DNA of 64,000 bases from Fragum whitleyi (taxonomy: Eukaryota; Mollusca; Bivalvia; Cardiida; Cardiidae): the NCBI GenBank assembly GCA_948146395.1, contig OX411548.1, positions 60,035,020-60,099,019 on the forward strand. The letters run 5' to 3'. Numbering within the stretch: position 1 is the first letter of the stretch; each line of letters starts with the position of its first letter. The notes beneath the pieces were generated by a model. It made no database searches and was not told the DNA's origin. It saw only the letters and a list, made by a program, of their open reading frames with translations. The position numbers and the translations under genes are program-made. Shown here one piece after another: positions 35,150 to 46,589 of this stretch.

Positions 35150-37380
35150 TGGTACGATCTTTTTAAAAGGTCTATTCGATTTCTATGAGCGGAAATTTAA
35201 TCTGATCCTGATTTGCACCATCGGCTGCCCATCATAAGGGTGAATGGGTGGATGAGGTGGAGTTATCGCTTACGGCTAAAGAACTCAATAATCGCAAGGA
35301 TTTCTGATGCTGTAGTAAGAAAGTATTGAAAAAAGGAACACATAAGTAATACTCAAATACCTTGATGGTTAGGAATATTTGAATCGGATGATTTTCTGGT
35401 CATTTGCAATCTCAATCATCCATTTTATTCTCTAGATTTGTTGTCATGAAGCTAAATGTAAAAGCAAACCAAAATTCAATGCCTCCAATGCCCTTAAAAG
35501 AGGACGGACGTACATTGCGTTGAACCGTTCCAGAATGTTTTTAAATCCTGACAGTTTTCGTGGTTGAATGTAAACACGCATGTAAGCTTCGTCACAATTT
35601 TATAGATTACGTCATCAGTCATGTACTACGCCATCGATGTTTTCGCGATTTGATTTTTAAAAATAAGAGAATCGAGTGAAATATTTTTTAAGGAAATCGA
35701 CACTTAAATTCAAAGAAAATAATGTGCCAGGGAGTACCCTTTTTCAGACCTAACAGCCGCAAAAGAAGATCCGGCAGTTCACTTGACCGAGTGACATGAT
35801 AAAGCCGTCACATGATCAAGTGACCTGATATCAACAAGTTTTTCATTACCCTTTAATAAGACAATATTTATAGCTAGTGACATGATAAAAAATTTTAAGC
35901 TATACTATTTGAATCGATATCACATCCATTTTTCATTTATTTTTTCAAAATGGGTCCGCTCTTATTAAAAGTTTACTATTACCACCGCTTCACACATAGA
36001 TCTAACTTATCGTTCCTTAGATAGTACACTAAAATATGTAATACTGTTGGGTGTTATTAGCTCGCCTTTGTACTTTTCGAAACTCTATGAACTCATCAAT
36101 CCATTGTTTGGTTTATCTCATCATTAGCTTTTACTAGTGACACCACGTATTAAATAGGGAAACAACAAATTTGAAGATTGTTATTTTCAAATATGTTAAA
36201 AATGACTGTATGTATTTGCCATGACACGATTTTTCAGCCTGGTGGTTTGCTTTTCGGTTCTCTTTGATTTACATTTACTTGACATATTCAATGGATTTTC
36301 TTTTCGTTGGCATCTACCGTATTTCTTTTTAAATAGAAACACAAGGATACAAATAAAGGACAAGACAATGGGTATATTTATGCGTTTGCTAAATGTACAC
36401 AAACACAAACTGCATTTCGTCAGAATTCACAACGCGACATAATCTGAGAAAAGAAGTGGTTCTTTTTTATTTTGTGTATAATTCTGTATATTCGTTTTAT
36501 TATTTTTTTTCTACAGATTCTTCTTCTAAAGACAAATGGAATCAAATGGACCAAACGAAACTTATCCGACCGCCTAGACATTGAGTTCATTAATCATCCC
36601 GTTAAGTATAAACCACAATATTTCAAAAAGTCCAGCGGCCTTTCATATTAATTTAAGATTTGTTTTCACTAGAATTCACATGCAAATAGACTCAGTCTGC
36701 TCAAGTTACATGCGATCGAAGACTAACTTCTAGGGTGATTAATTATCTCTTTTGAAGTCTGGACATTTTTTAGTCAAAACAAAGATTTGAGCCTCCCTAA
36801 ATGATGATTCCGAAAAGACTTAACTCTTCATCAAGTATCATTATTACAATAGACTACCAAATCGAAAGAATTTAAAGATGACAAAGGTGTTATAACAAAG
36901 CTACAAAGCAAGAAAAGATTTACTTGGTTCTATACTTAAGTGTAGTAATGGGACACATTTTTTCTTTCTTTTTTAATTGCTCTCATTTGAAGTATGGCAT
37001 GTAATGCTCTCTGTTATTTTCTTGAAATCTACAAAGAAACATTATTGCTTTTTTTAATTACCTATTACAAATGTGGCTCTTCTTCTTCTTTTTTCAACGA
37101 GAAAAAATAAATTGAAAAGTCCACATTTGTTTTTCAGATGCTTAGACGTATTCTAGAAAAATAAACAAAACATTTTAAACATAAAGATCATTGCATCCTG
37201 TAGCTCTATACTTATAAAAAAAACCAAAACACAGAAAACACAAATACATGTTCTGTCTGAAGACAGAGATGCTAAAGAAACATAAAATAAAGACAAACGC
37301 GATGATTGAACGGGAGAAATGTCGAGCACAAATTCGTTGTGTTCGCGTTCATTTCAATGTAAATGTTCGCGTCGAGGTTA
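35150..37380. other. No gene or assignable repeat
   Basis: AT-rich. Overlapping 63-73 codon frames at 36.2-36.6 kb on both strands lack domains or exon signals. Confidence 0.45.
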
Positions 37381-37381
37381 T

Positions 37382-37693
37382 GATTTCTTCGGTAGAGACA
37401 AAGTAACACACAAGATGCCAGTCTTAAATATTTATTCCTCAACGAAACCATTTATTGTGGGTACTCATTTGAACCGTCTCGACGAGATTTCTTCGGTAAA
37501 GACAAAGTAACACACAAGATGTCATTCTAAAATATTTATTCCTCAACGAAACCATTTATTGTGGGTACTCATTTAAATCGTCTCGACGAGATTTCTTCGG
37601 TAAAGACAAAGTAACACACAAGATGTCATTCTTAAATATTTATTCCTCACTGAAACCATTTGTTGTGGGTACTCATTTGAATCGTCTCGACGA
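37382..37693 (+). repeat. 104-bp tandem repeat, three copies
   Basis: Units begin GATTTCTTCGGTA.AGACAAAG at 37,382, 37,486 and 37,590, and each ends with the hairpin half-arm GGGTACTCATTTGAA.CGTCTCGACGA. The three copies differ at only a few positions. The last is followed by the opposite arm (GACGATTCCAATGAGTTCC, 37,694-37,713), so the array grew at the tip of a palindrome-core element (see 12.6 and 21.1 kb). Confidence 0.95.
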
Positions 37694-37725
37694 GACGATT
37701 CCAATGAGTTCCAACAACATTGGGT
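37660..37725. mobile_element. Palindrome core closing the 104-bp tandem (GGGTACTCA family, copy 3)
   Basis: GTGGGTACTCATTTGAATCGTCTCG is mirrored by CGAGACGATTCCAATGAGTTCCAAC, followed by AACATTGGGTTT. Two-thirds of the sequence matches the hairpins at 12.67 and 21.10 kb. Confidence 0.8.
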
Positions 37726-37729
37726 TTAT

Positions 37730-38634
37730 GCTATACTTTTCAGGATTCTTTGACCTAAAATTAAAAAAAAAAACCTCTATCTGTAGCTCTGTAAAGACTT
37801 TAAAAGAATTAATCATGCTGTTCAATACTATCTGTTTACAATTAATAAGAGTTAACTGTCTTTTAAACAAATCACCGAATTAAAGAAGTCCAAATGACCC
37901 TTAGTCGGACAGGTGTCGAATCCGATTTCACAAATATTTATTTTTCTAGAGAAAAGCGAGCGAACTTTCAGTCTTAAGGCTGCTTGTGGTCAACAAGAAA
38001 GAAAATGGGTGGGTGCGTTAATGAGCTTGACAGATTTGAATTTTTCCTTTACGGTTAAAAAGGTCCTTTCTCCTAGAGAAGAAGCACGAATTAACGCAAT
38101 CGGTTTATCCCATCTTTAGATAATAGCCAATACTTGAAGCTTAATGCCCGCTATTGTACAACAAGAAATGACCACAATGCAAAAATGACCATCCCGCACT
38201 TCGATGAATATGTCAATGAAAGTGAAAAATGATAAACAGATAGAAAAGAAGATTTAAGGTTGCGCGCTGATTTTGACCAGCTGCAGTCATTTACAAATAT
38301 CGAAGTAAATTCGCTTTCCTTTCGAACTAGAGAACAATTAAGTGACATGTTGGATAAAATATCGTATTAAAGAAACCAATAGATTTCCAATTGAACATTT
38401 TCAAATAAGATACGGTATTTTACAAATTTCAAATTCGACTTAAAATCGAAGAATCGCCAATAACAGTCTTGACAACAGATCTTTTTCATTCGGTCTAATA
38501 GTTACGCGGAGGATAATTTTTCTAGATTTTGTTCTATTGATTTTTGTAACGTGATTTATGTACTCTGAGGCTAGACTCAGATCAACCTGCCTGTTTGGAC
38601 AGTCGCGGGATTCTTTTCAAAACATTTTGGCTGC
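37730..38634. other. No gene or assignable repeat
   Basis: AT-rich to moderately balanced, with short frames only (37.9-38.35 kb). Nothing recognisable. Confidence 0.4.
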
Positions 38635-39076
38635 TACAGTTAAAAACATCGCGAAATTAATACTCATTCCGAACTTCAAAATTATTCTAAATCATTCACT
38701 CAGCGCTCCATTCATTCATTCCAAACACTCACTCAAATCGATCAAAAACGCTCCGAAACCATTAGAAAATTCTTCTAAATCGTTCAATAGGACTGAATTT
38801 TAATTCAAACCGATCAAATTATTCTACGATTTTATTTGCTGGATTTTAGTGTGTCCCGTTGGTCCTCGGAGACACATAAACAGAAAAGAGCGTATATTTT
38901 ATTAAAGGGGAGTAACAAATAATGCTAATTTTGTTCATTTTGAACAAAATTAGCGATGTAGGATTACCTCCCTTTAATTTCACTCAAAACCCGCTTCACA
39001 TACTCATTCAATTCCATTCATAAATCATTCCAAAATCATTCATCCTGTCAATTTCACAATGTTCTTATTAACTGTA
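38635..39076 (+). mobile_element. TA-flanked MITE (Tc1/mariner-like), copy C
   Basis: About 440 bp, same orientation as copy B. The left end is TACAGTTAAAAACATCGCGAAATTAA and the right end is TGTCAATTTCACAATGTTCTTATTAACTGTA. The interior hairpin AAAGGGGAGTAA..GCTAATTTTGTTCATTTTGAACAAAATTAGC..ATTACCTCCC and the CATTCATTC/CACTCACTCAAATCGATCAAAAACGCTC repeats are shared. The left TIR is more decayed than the right. No ORF of its own. Confidence 0.88.
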
Positions 39077-39079
39077 CGA

Positions 39080-40235
39080 AAGCACAGCATCTGGTCAGGT
39101 TGTGCGCACAACACACCTATAAAAATGTTAAAATCTCGACATCACATAAGAAAGTATCCCTATCCTTTTTTCGAGAGTAGCTAGCTTATAGATTAACAGC
39201 CATATGTTACCCTTAGACGAACAAACGAAGACCCGCTGAGTGTACTACTCATAGTTAGGACACCAAGGACTTTTCTATTCAACCTAATTTCATCGATACC
39301 TAATCTCGAGTAAATAAATTAAACCAATTTGTTCCACTTGTTAAAAAGGACGAGCGAGCACAAATTGTATTCGATGTGCACCTTAAAGCTTCTCCTTGAA
39401 TGGTTTTTAGAAATTAATGCTTTTTAATGTACAATTATTCTTTTAATTTCTAGTTTTAAGAAGGGAAAGGGAAACACCAGTAAAAGGAAAACATTTTGAA
39501 ACATGAAAAATAAAATTTCAAATAATAGAAATTTAAGGCACATGTGCTTTTGTTCATTTGATTTATTTTTTATTAATTTTTATTTTTTTTTATTCACACT
39601 TATTTCATAACAATTGAGAGCTTTTTAAAAGTATATAAACCAAAAAACAATCTTTAATTAAAAATCATGAGGGCCATTCTCTTTTTATTGGCAATATGCT
39701 AATATACACACAAAGAAAATGGTATTGTAACATCTGATTTTCATTTAAGTAGTTCTTGGCAAAGGCGAACTTTGGTTACTCTGCGCATTAGAGACACAAG
39801 AAAATATTGTCAGTAAAACGTAAAATCTTAAATGAAACGGAAAACAGACATTATTTACCAAAGTCAGCATTTTCATGCAAATTTGGGCTTTATAACAAGA
39901 ATATGCTTTTCTACAAATATATTTACATGATTAACTATGGCGCATCGACTAAGCTATGTAAGATTTCAAACTGGCCATTCCCTCTTATCCAAGGGTAATC
40001 ATTGCAATAACTGTACAATCAATATCGTGAATATTTACAAGCACAGGCATTCATGACACTCACTCTTCTCCTCTTTCCCTAGATAAGACGGTGCATATCA
40101 ATGTCGCCATTTCTCTTGCAGCATCTGTCAAAATAGTCCCGGATTTTGAATTGAAAATACTAGCTCACACATTAGGCAACTATAATAATGCCCGGAAACA
40201 TGCTGCATGAGGTTCACATCTGGCTTTATAGAAAG
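39080..40235. other. No gene or assignable repeat
   Basis: AT-rich. The 63-codon frame at 39,807 has no recognisable features. Confidence 0.45.
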
Positions 40236-40264
40236 TAGATAGATAGATAGATAGATAGATAGAT
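40236..40264. repeat. (GATA)n microsatellite
   Basis: About seven GATA/AGAT tetranucleotides. Confidence 0.95.
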
Positions 40265-40539
40265 TTTATTCAACAGTACTTTTATATCTACAAAATTTAG
40301 AGTTTACAATACCTTTTTTTCTTTGTGAATATAATTCGTTTGTAAGCCAATAATGATCAACTTTGCAAGAAGGTCCCGTTTTTCATAAAACGGATTTAAA
40401 TTTCCAAGCAGCTTTAATGTGCCCATATGTTTTAAAAAGCATACAAATTTCATTTCACCAAATTCTGTCACCAAATGTACAAGTTATGATAACAGGAAAT
40501 GTTGCATTACCACGTCGCAGCATCATATCACCAAAATAA

Positions 40540-40856
40540 AAGAAAGTTGATAGGGTCATTCTTGTGTAGTCCGCTTGAACTCTGACCGGTAGATTAAAAG
40601 ACGATTTTTTTTTTTAAATTTCAAAAGATGGGACCTTTTTTATTGACTAAACAATCCGAAGAGTTCATGTTATTATCCCTTTCAGATTTAAACAACGAAA
40701 TCTGAAAGAGTATATCCTAGGCATTATTCCTGTGAAGATTTGTTGAATTCTGATCAGTAGTTTCAGAGAAAAATGTTTAAAAGAAAAAAAAGTTAAAGGA
40801 CGGTCGGACGAAAACTAGGTCATGACAATAGCTCCGCTGTCTAGCAGAGATAAAAA
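40540..40856 (+). mobile_element. Decayed element with variant tail hairpin
   Basis: Ends ..AAAAAAGTTAAAGGACGGTCGGACG...GTCATGACAATAGCTCCGCTGTCTAGCAGAGATAAAAA. The GACAATAGCTC..GAG.TAAAAA layout and preceding GGACGGTCGGACG bridge match the tandem-class tails, but the hairpin tip differs. The upstream part has GTGAAGATTTGTTGAATTCTGATCAGTAGTTTCAGAG, wording typical of this class. No tandem monomers remain. Confidence 0.6.
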
Positions 40857-40999
40857 TCTTTCAGAAGTCGAAGTGTGAAACCTTTAAATGTGAGGTCGTA
40901 TTTTATGTGAAAACTATCTTGGAAACCGAAATAGGTATTTTTAGCATGAGTAAAGCTAAGTGGGGGTAGAGTCATTCCATATTTTACCTAATTTCTCTG

Positions 41000-41120
41000 C
41001 AGCCCTAGGTTCAGTATGACAAAACGGTGACAATTGTTTGCAAATTATACCCGCTTTGCACGTGCACTTGCTTATTTTGCGAACAGTATGCACCGTCTTA
41101 TCATCCTACACACAGGGCTG
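41000..41120. mobile_element. Foldback element, copy 2
   Basis: CAGCCCTAGGTTCAGTATGACAAAACGGTG is mirrored by CACCGTCTTATCATCCTACACACAGGGCTG, with a centre at CCGCTTTGCACGTGCACTTGC. Same family as 17.76-17.88 kb. The left outer arm has drifted. Confidence 0.85.
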
Positions 41121-41124
41121 TATT

Positions 41125-42670
41125 TACTCGTTCGACTCGACTGAAACAAATGACGAGGTTTCATATCCGATTTTGGGATCTCAATTTTTTGCCAGACTGT
41201 AGGTAGATTTACGTTCTGTAGCGCAAATCCTTGTCACGTATAAAATAGACGTACAACCATTGATGTCTATAATTAACATATAAAATAATTAGAAGAAACT
41301 TATTATTTGTAACAAATAAATGTTAACATATATGTACTAACTAATAACGAATAACTTATAAGTCGTAACTTTACACTCAAAATGCCCCTACAGGGCTTCT
41401 GTAATTCAAAGCTAGAGGATTATTCCATTTATGATTTATTGATAAGGTTAAAGAAAACAGAGTACCGTGGTTAACAATTAAATTATAATTAGGAAAACAG
41501 TTTCTGTCTCTCTGAAAGTACAGACAATTTCAAAAGTCCGTCTTCGATCCTTATAAGCTCGCTAACCGTTAGATGTTAATTGGCGTATCCGTTATGGTCC
41601 CGCGGTTTGCCGCCTTCAATGGAGAATTAACGTAAAAACGTCCCCGTAATAATCAACTTGTAATTAAAACCAACAAAGACATTATTAAGGTTTGTACCTA
41701 ATGAATAGTTAATTGATGTTTCTTTAATCCCCTGTCGCTCAGGTGTCTTCCGAGGTTGGCCCGAGTAACCTTTTGCAAAATAACCGTCACGGTTCATGAT
41801 GAGAGATCCATTCGTAATCATGTTTTTTCCGAACATACTTTTTGTTTGAATCGAGCAGACAACGCTTTTAAAGCAACAAACAATGAGTAATTTCACCATT
41901 TATATAAATAATCAGTTAAACCAAATTAATTTGCGATAACTGCATCCTGCCTTAATGTGTATTTGGCTAAAATTTTAAAGTTTTATTTCAGTATTATATG
42001 ATAATACAGAGCACGAAATAAGAACAAACAGTGTTTTACAAGCTGGAGAACCTGTCAATGGATTTCTTGTATATCTCTCACATGTACGACAACGACGATG
42101 TTTCCAAGCTTCCACAGTTGCTCATCCAACATGGTTACGATTTTCTAACTAGTGGTGCGAGACATAAGTCTGACTTGGTTAGGAAGATGCCAATACCTAC
42201 TGTATTTCGACGACGACCTTTTGGAGTAGATGTTTCAAGGTTTCAGTTTGGAAGAAAACCGTCCTGACATGCCCAGATTGACAGACTAATCAAAATTTAA
42301 CATTAAGAAGGTTTCAGAAAGTCAACAAGGCGGCTCTTCATGCTACCTTACGTTGAAATAGGTCCAAGGATTTTGCGGAGAAAATTATCGAATTCAAAGA
42401 GATTTATGCCACGCCCTAATGCCAATATTTAAGGGCTATTCAATCTTTCTTGAACAATATGTAACGCAATGTACGTAACAGTCAAGTCACGTTGGGTTGA
42501 AATCGGCTTGAAAATTTGGCAGCAGAGCTCATTTACAGATTTTAAAAATAATAGTTATGATAATGATAATAACAAAATGCCTCGCTCCGCTTTGCCCTTT
42601 CTGGTCAATTTACTGGTTAATTGAGCCGAACACATGATTAACATAGTCTACAAAATCTGATGTTAGGCCG
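41125..42670. other. No gene called; two coding-like pieces near 42.0-42.4 kb
   Basis: A 78-codon frame at 42,031-42,267 (no ATG at its start) has protein-like composition, ending ...PTVFRRRPFGVDV.. and then a stop. About 50 bp further on, another frame reads VNKAALHATLR and, after one stop, SKDFAEKIIEFKEIYATP. Together they could be a decayed coding sequence of unknown type. The region at 41,540-41,900 is balanced and unique-looking and could be regulatory. Confidence 0.3.
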
Positions 42671-42674
42671 CAAA

Positions 42675-42955
42675 CACAGCGCAGGTTCTATCGTACTAGA
42701 CTCTCGATTTCAGAATCATGGGTGTGACGAGTTCGATCATCGGCGGCACAAGTTCTTTTTAGACACTAGCCTTCCATCAATGGGTGGACAACCTATGATC
42801 TATGTGAAGTAACAGTAGGAGGCTATTAAAAGGGTGGATGATATGGTAGCACTAGTGCGACAAATTATAAGAGTTTATTGTTAGGTGGTCCGGGCGATAT
42901 GATATGGCTAAAATTGTTTTAAAAGGTATTACACCCGTTCAAACAAATAAGCTTA
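42675..42955 (+). mobile_element. SINE, old and strongly diverged
   Basis: A head remnant with GAGTTCGATCATCGGCGGCAC, then CATCAATGGGTGGACAACCTATGATCTATGTGAAG, AGGAGGCTA, GGTAGCACTAGTG, TTGTTAGGTGGTCC and TTTTAAAAGGTATTACACCCGTTC. The block order follows the SINE at 18.1 kb, with many substitutions. Confidence 0.8.
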
Positions 42956-42959
42956 TTTG

Positions 42960-43405
42960 ATTTGACCAAATATAGTACTTGTCCGAGATTAAAAATAATA
43001 ATCATTATATATTTTTAGGTTAGAACTTTTCCAAGATTTTAAGGAGACAACCATTCTCACCAATTTTTTAGGTTGATTAGAATGTAGATTGTATTCCATG
43101 TTTTAAGAAGAACTAGGTCTGACTAACATCTAATTTCGAACTCGCCAAGGTTTTTTTTTTCAGATAAATTTTCTCTAGGATGTCTGCGATTTTGCCTAGT
43201 GACCTAATTTGTTTTACCAAATTTGACCAACTTGTCCCGAGATTTTATAAAGAAGGTCTTTCTGGCGTATTTTCAGGTTTATTTTATAAAGAAAATTTAT
43301 TTTATTCGGTTTACCAATGGGTCCACAATTGACCGTACTATCTATCCTAAGTTTCTTCAAGACAATCATCTGACCGAGATTTGCATAAAAGAGTTGTTTT
43401 CTTCA
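42960..43405 (+). repeat. Old relic of a 145-bp-type tandem array (left part)
   Basis: Repeated but decayed phrases TTTGACCAAATTTGACCAACTTGTCC, GAGATTTTA.AAGAAGG and CAAGACAATCATCTGACCGAG correspond to the monomer at 32-33 kb. The array continues past the MITE at 43.4 kb to about 43.78 kb. Confidence 0.6.
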
Positions 43406-43654
43406 CCTGGGGCCCGTTTTACTAAACGTCTTACGAAAATATTGATCGTAAGTCAAAATCAAAAATCGTACCTGGTCTTTTTATTCATTTTTAGATTCTG
43501 CTTTGCAATATCTCACAGGAATCGTCTTAAGAAGACGATTCCAATGAGATATTGCATAGGAGAATTCCATCTTTAGTTACTACTTGAGAAGGAACTTTAA
43601 TTTTTGACTTATGCAAAAATTGATCGTAAGATGTTTCGTAAAACGGGCCCCTGG
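43406..43654. mobile_element. Long-TIR MITE (GGGCCC family), copy 2
   Basis: Left end CTGGGGCCCGTTTTACTAAA then CGTCTTACGA; right end ATCGTAAGATGTTTCGTAAA then ACGGGCCCCTGG. An inner hairpin GGAATCGTCTTAAGAAGACGATTCC is a perfect 25-bp palindrome, flanked by TTCTGCTTTGCAATATCTCA and TGAGATATTGCATAGGAGAAT. It sits inside the old tandem relic. A 117-codon plus-strand frame across it (43,223-43,576) is not a gene. Confidence 0.92.
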
Positions 43655-43790
43655 TGCTCTAAAACTTGTCAGTAGCTGACCAAACGTCAGTGGGTCCTAG
43701 ATTAAACGAGGTTAACCAGTCTGACCCATTACCGAAATGATTGAGCAAAATGTTTGACCTTTTTCGAGAGTGTTTTACAATGTAAATGCC
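43655..43790 (+). repeat. Old relic of a 145-bp-type tandem array (right part)
   Basis: CAGTAGCTGACCAAACGTCAGTGGGTCCTAGATTAAACGAGG.TAACCAGTCTGACC continues the decayed monomer wording seen left of the MITE. Confidence 0.5.
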
Positions 43791-43799
43791 GATGATACA

Positions 43800-46170
43800 C
43801 GCCGGATATCTAACCGAAGTGTAACTGATGGGATGAGCTAAGACGATAAACTGGTCGGTTAGCCAGTAAATAAAATATCTTTTTATAAACGATCTCTCGT
43901 GTTTGCAAATCTAAAAAAGAGGTTATTTCATTTATTTTTGGGAGGGAATAGAAATCTCAAATAAAATATGTATCATGAAATACATCCGTTGGATAGCCAC
44001 ACATCTAGCTTAGTTTTCTTTGACACAATAGTTATGCCTATTAACATTTCAAAATTCGTGTTTCAGCCTGAATTATCTTTAGAATATCCTTTTTTTAAAT
44101 ACCACACATATTAGGGTGTCTACATTTTTGCGATATATCAATATTCATTTATAATACCTTCTCCTTTTCTTTAAATAAGAACACCACTCGTAAACCATCT
44201 CAACACTGCCGCGTTGCTGGCAAACATGCTTAATCAACGGCTATAAAATAACATAGGATATCTTGTTTTGTCTTCAATTTCCACAACTCTTCACCCATGG
44301 GGGCAAACTGTTTTTCCCTCAGTATTTATTATGCATATTTTAATTCGTTGCTAAGCAGCGTGTAAACGCTGGGATAACGCGCTCGAGCATAGCAAGTCAC
44401 GTGTCAAACACGCCGATCCACCCGTTAAAAAGAACCATGCGGGTATATTTAAATCAATATGAGTAGTTACTTTTTATTCCTCAATAAATTCTACTCATTT
44501 GTCAGACTTTTAATTTCTTTTTTAAGACAGGCGTTTTTATATTCAAGAAAATTATCTGAAAACTTAATATTCAAGACAAAAATGTTTGATATTCGTATAG
44601 GCGATGATTCGGACACGTGCATAAAAAGATGCTGGTAGCTTCCTGTTAGGGATCTTTTTATTAAACGTTACAACCTGCGTCGTCATTTACTGAATGCAGT
44701 GTAAATGTGCGATACTGCTGTCATAAGGCTTACGCTTAATTTGAATTAATTTAATCTTTTAATAGAGAAAATGTGGATTGAATAAACAATTGTTTAAAAA
44801 ACATTAATTCATCGTGTTTCCCTTTTTTTCAAAAGTTTTATTCGTTCATCTATTCCCCCCGTTGGATACTTATAAATAAATAAATATATTCCATAGTATT
44901 AATTACAAACAGTAAACGAAGAGCAAAGTGGTAAACATGAAACACAAAATATGTACAATGTGAACTATGGTTTAAAACACAGATTGATCTATTTAAACAG
45001 ATTTTCAGTGTTTAGAATAAGGCTATAAGACAATTGTATGCGTAGAAAGCTTAGTATTGAAGGAAAATGATTTGTTTATCGTCTGAAATTTGACAATTGG
45101 ATTCTCCATTGACAACAGATATACCAAAAGCATTCTTTGATTTACGCTGAAGTTCGTTTGCTACATTTTGATCGATATACTTACAGGTTTCGTTGAGAAA
45201 AGATGTTTTCATGTACGTAAAATGTGGATAATCGAACAAAACAAGCCCCATTTCGTTAAACAATGACGCACTGGCATACAGGATATTTTGATTGGATTTC
45301 ATGAGGTAGGACAACCTAAATTTTGGACAAAAGACGGATACTTTTTGGATTGATATTACACAAGTACAGGCTTTATAGCGGGCAAACACTAACTAATTGA
45401 TGTATTAGAATTAACCCGCGTAAAATCTTCATCGATACCTATCCTGTATCAAAACCTTCGACGACATAATTGCCTGTACATTTTATTTGGAATCAATCTC
45501 ACATCTACTATAAGGGCGTGCACTGTGTCCGAAAGTCTATATTTAGACAATATATTAAGCATGTCTCGAATAAAACCAAGTTTAACAGATGAATAATTTT
45601 GAACATTATGAGATATAGCGTCTAAAAATAAGTTTTGACTTAATGCATTATTCTCTAGAGTTAGAATCTAATGTAAAATTATTAGTTTCCTGTTATCAAT
45701 CATCTAAGAAAGCGGGTGGAGACCGACCATTGATTCACACACATCAAATCTAGTTCTGATATTAAAACCTTGAATCGTTATGATACTCTTATGATGCAGT
45801 CTGTTAATTGGTTTAATTTCATTAATTTCACGTTCTTTTTTTGATTACATGTATATTTGTTTAAAGGAAATATATCTTAACAGACGAAAAAACAAAAACA
45901 AAACAAAACAGATCTATTCTAGATTTTAAGTACATTTCAATTTGTTTGTTTCTTCTAATCCCGAGGCAATTTCATATTTCAACAAAAGAATTACAAAGCT
46001 ACCCCGTTTGTAAAATGAATAACTTCATTAACTATTCCTAGACATTTTAAAAATGATTAAGTATTTTTATTTGTTTGGTTGTGAAATAGAATATATTGTG
46101 CTACAAAGGAGTTGCAGCTAGAATTAAATCCTCTTTTGAAAAATGACGTTCACTTGATGAATGATCATCA
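43800..46170. other. No gene called; one minus frame of interest
   Basis: Mostly AT-rich. The minus frame at 45,051-45,389 (112 codons) has mixed composition, for example ETCKYIDQNVANELQRKSK and NGESNCQISDDK. No domain, splice sites or poly(A) signal supports it. The stretch at about 44,280-44,460 is balanced and holds TTATGCATATTTTAATT and CACGTG. Confidence 0.35.
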
Positions 46171-46171
46171 C

Positions 46172-46345
46172 ATCGAAACTACGATGTTTTTTTGAGCAAT
46201 CACTAGCTCTCAAATCATAGAAAAGGGGAGCGGACGGAGGACATTCATCTGTTGTCACAGTCCACAAATCGCCTCTATCCTATACCTTCTATGTTGGTCG
46301 CTATCTGAATGCGAATAAATTTCAAAATCCTAGCTACGCCTATTT
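46172..46345 (+). repeat. Dispersed repeat, copy 2 (pair with 5.2 kb)
   Basis: Same block order as 5,155-5,335, including AAATCATAGAAAAGGGGAGCGGACGGAGGACATTCATCT and GCGAATAAATTTCAAAATCCTA. Confidence 0.7.
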
Positions 46346-46589
46346 TTTGTTGTTAAAAACAAGTTATTACTTCTGAGAGGCGAGAACCCATCGAATGAGC
46401 ATTTTATTTAAGTTTGACCTTGAATATTTCCAGATTGTAGCATGTCATATCAAAATTGGAAACAGCTAATGCGAATTCATTTCAAGCAAAATACATATTA
46501 CGTAATATGCCTGGCTGGGCAAAACAGTCTATCATTTGACCTTGACAATGATATTTACAGTTCACATCTACACATAACGTAACGCATCC

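Noticed and set aside
43223..43576. 117-residue plus-strand ORF
   Set aside because: It crosses from an old tandem relic into a MITE, so the frame is accidental.
44330..44370. RFX X-box-like site (GTTGCTAAGCAGC) with an octamer-like ATGCATATTTT
   Set aside because: Single short motif matches in AT-rich DNA without conservation data are expected by chance.
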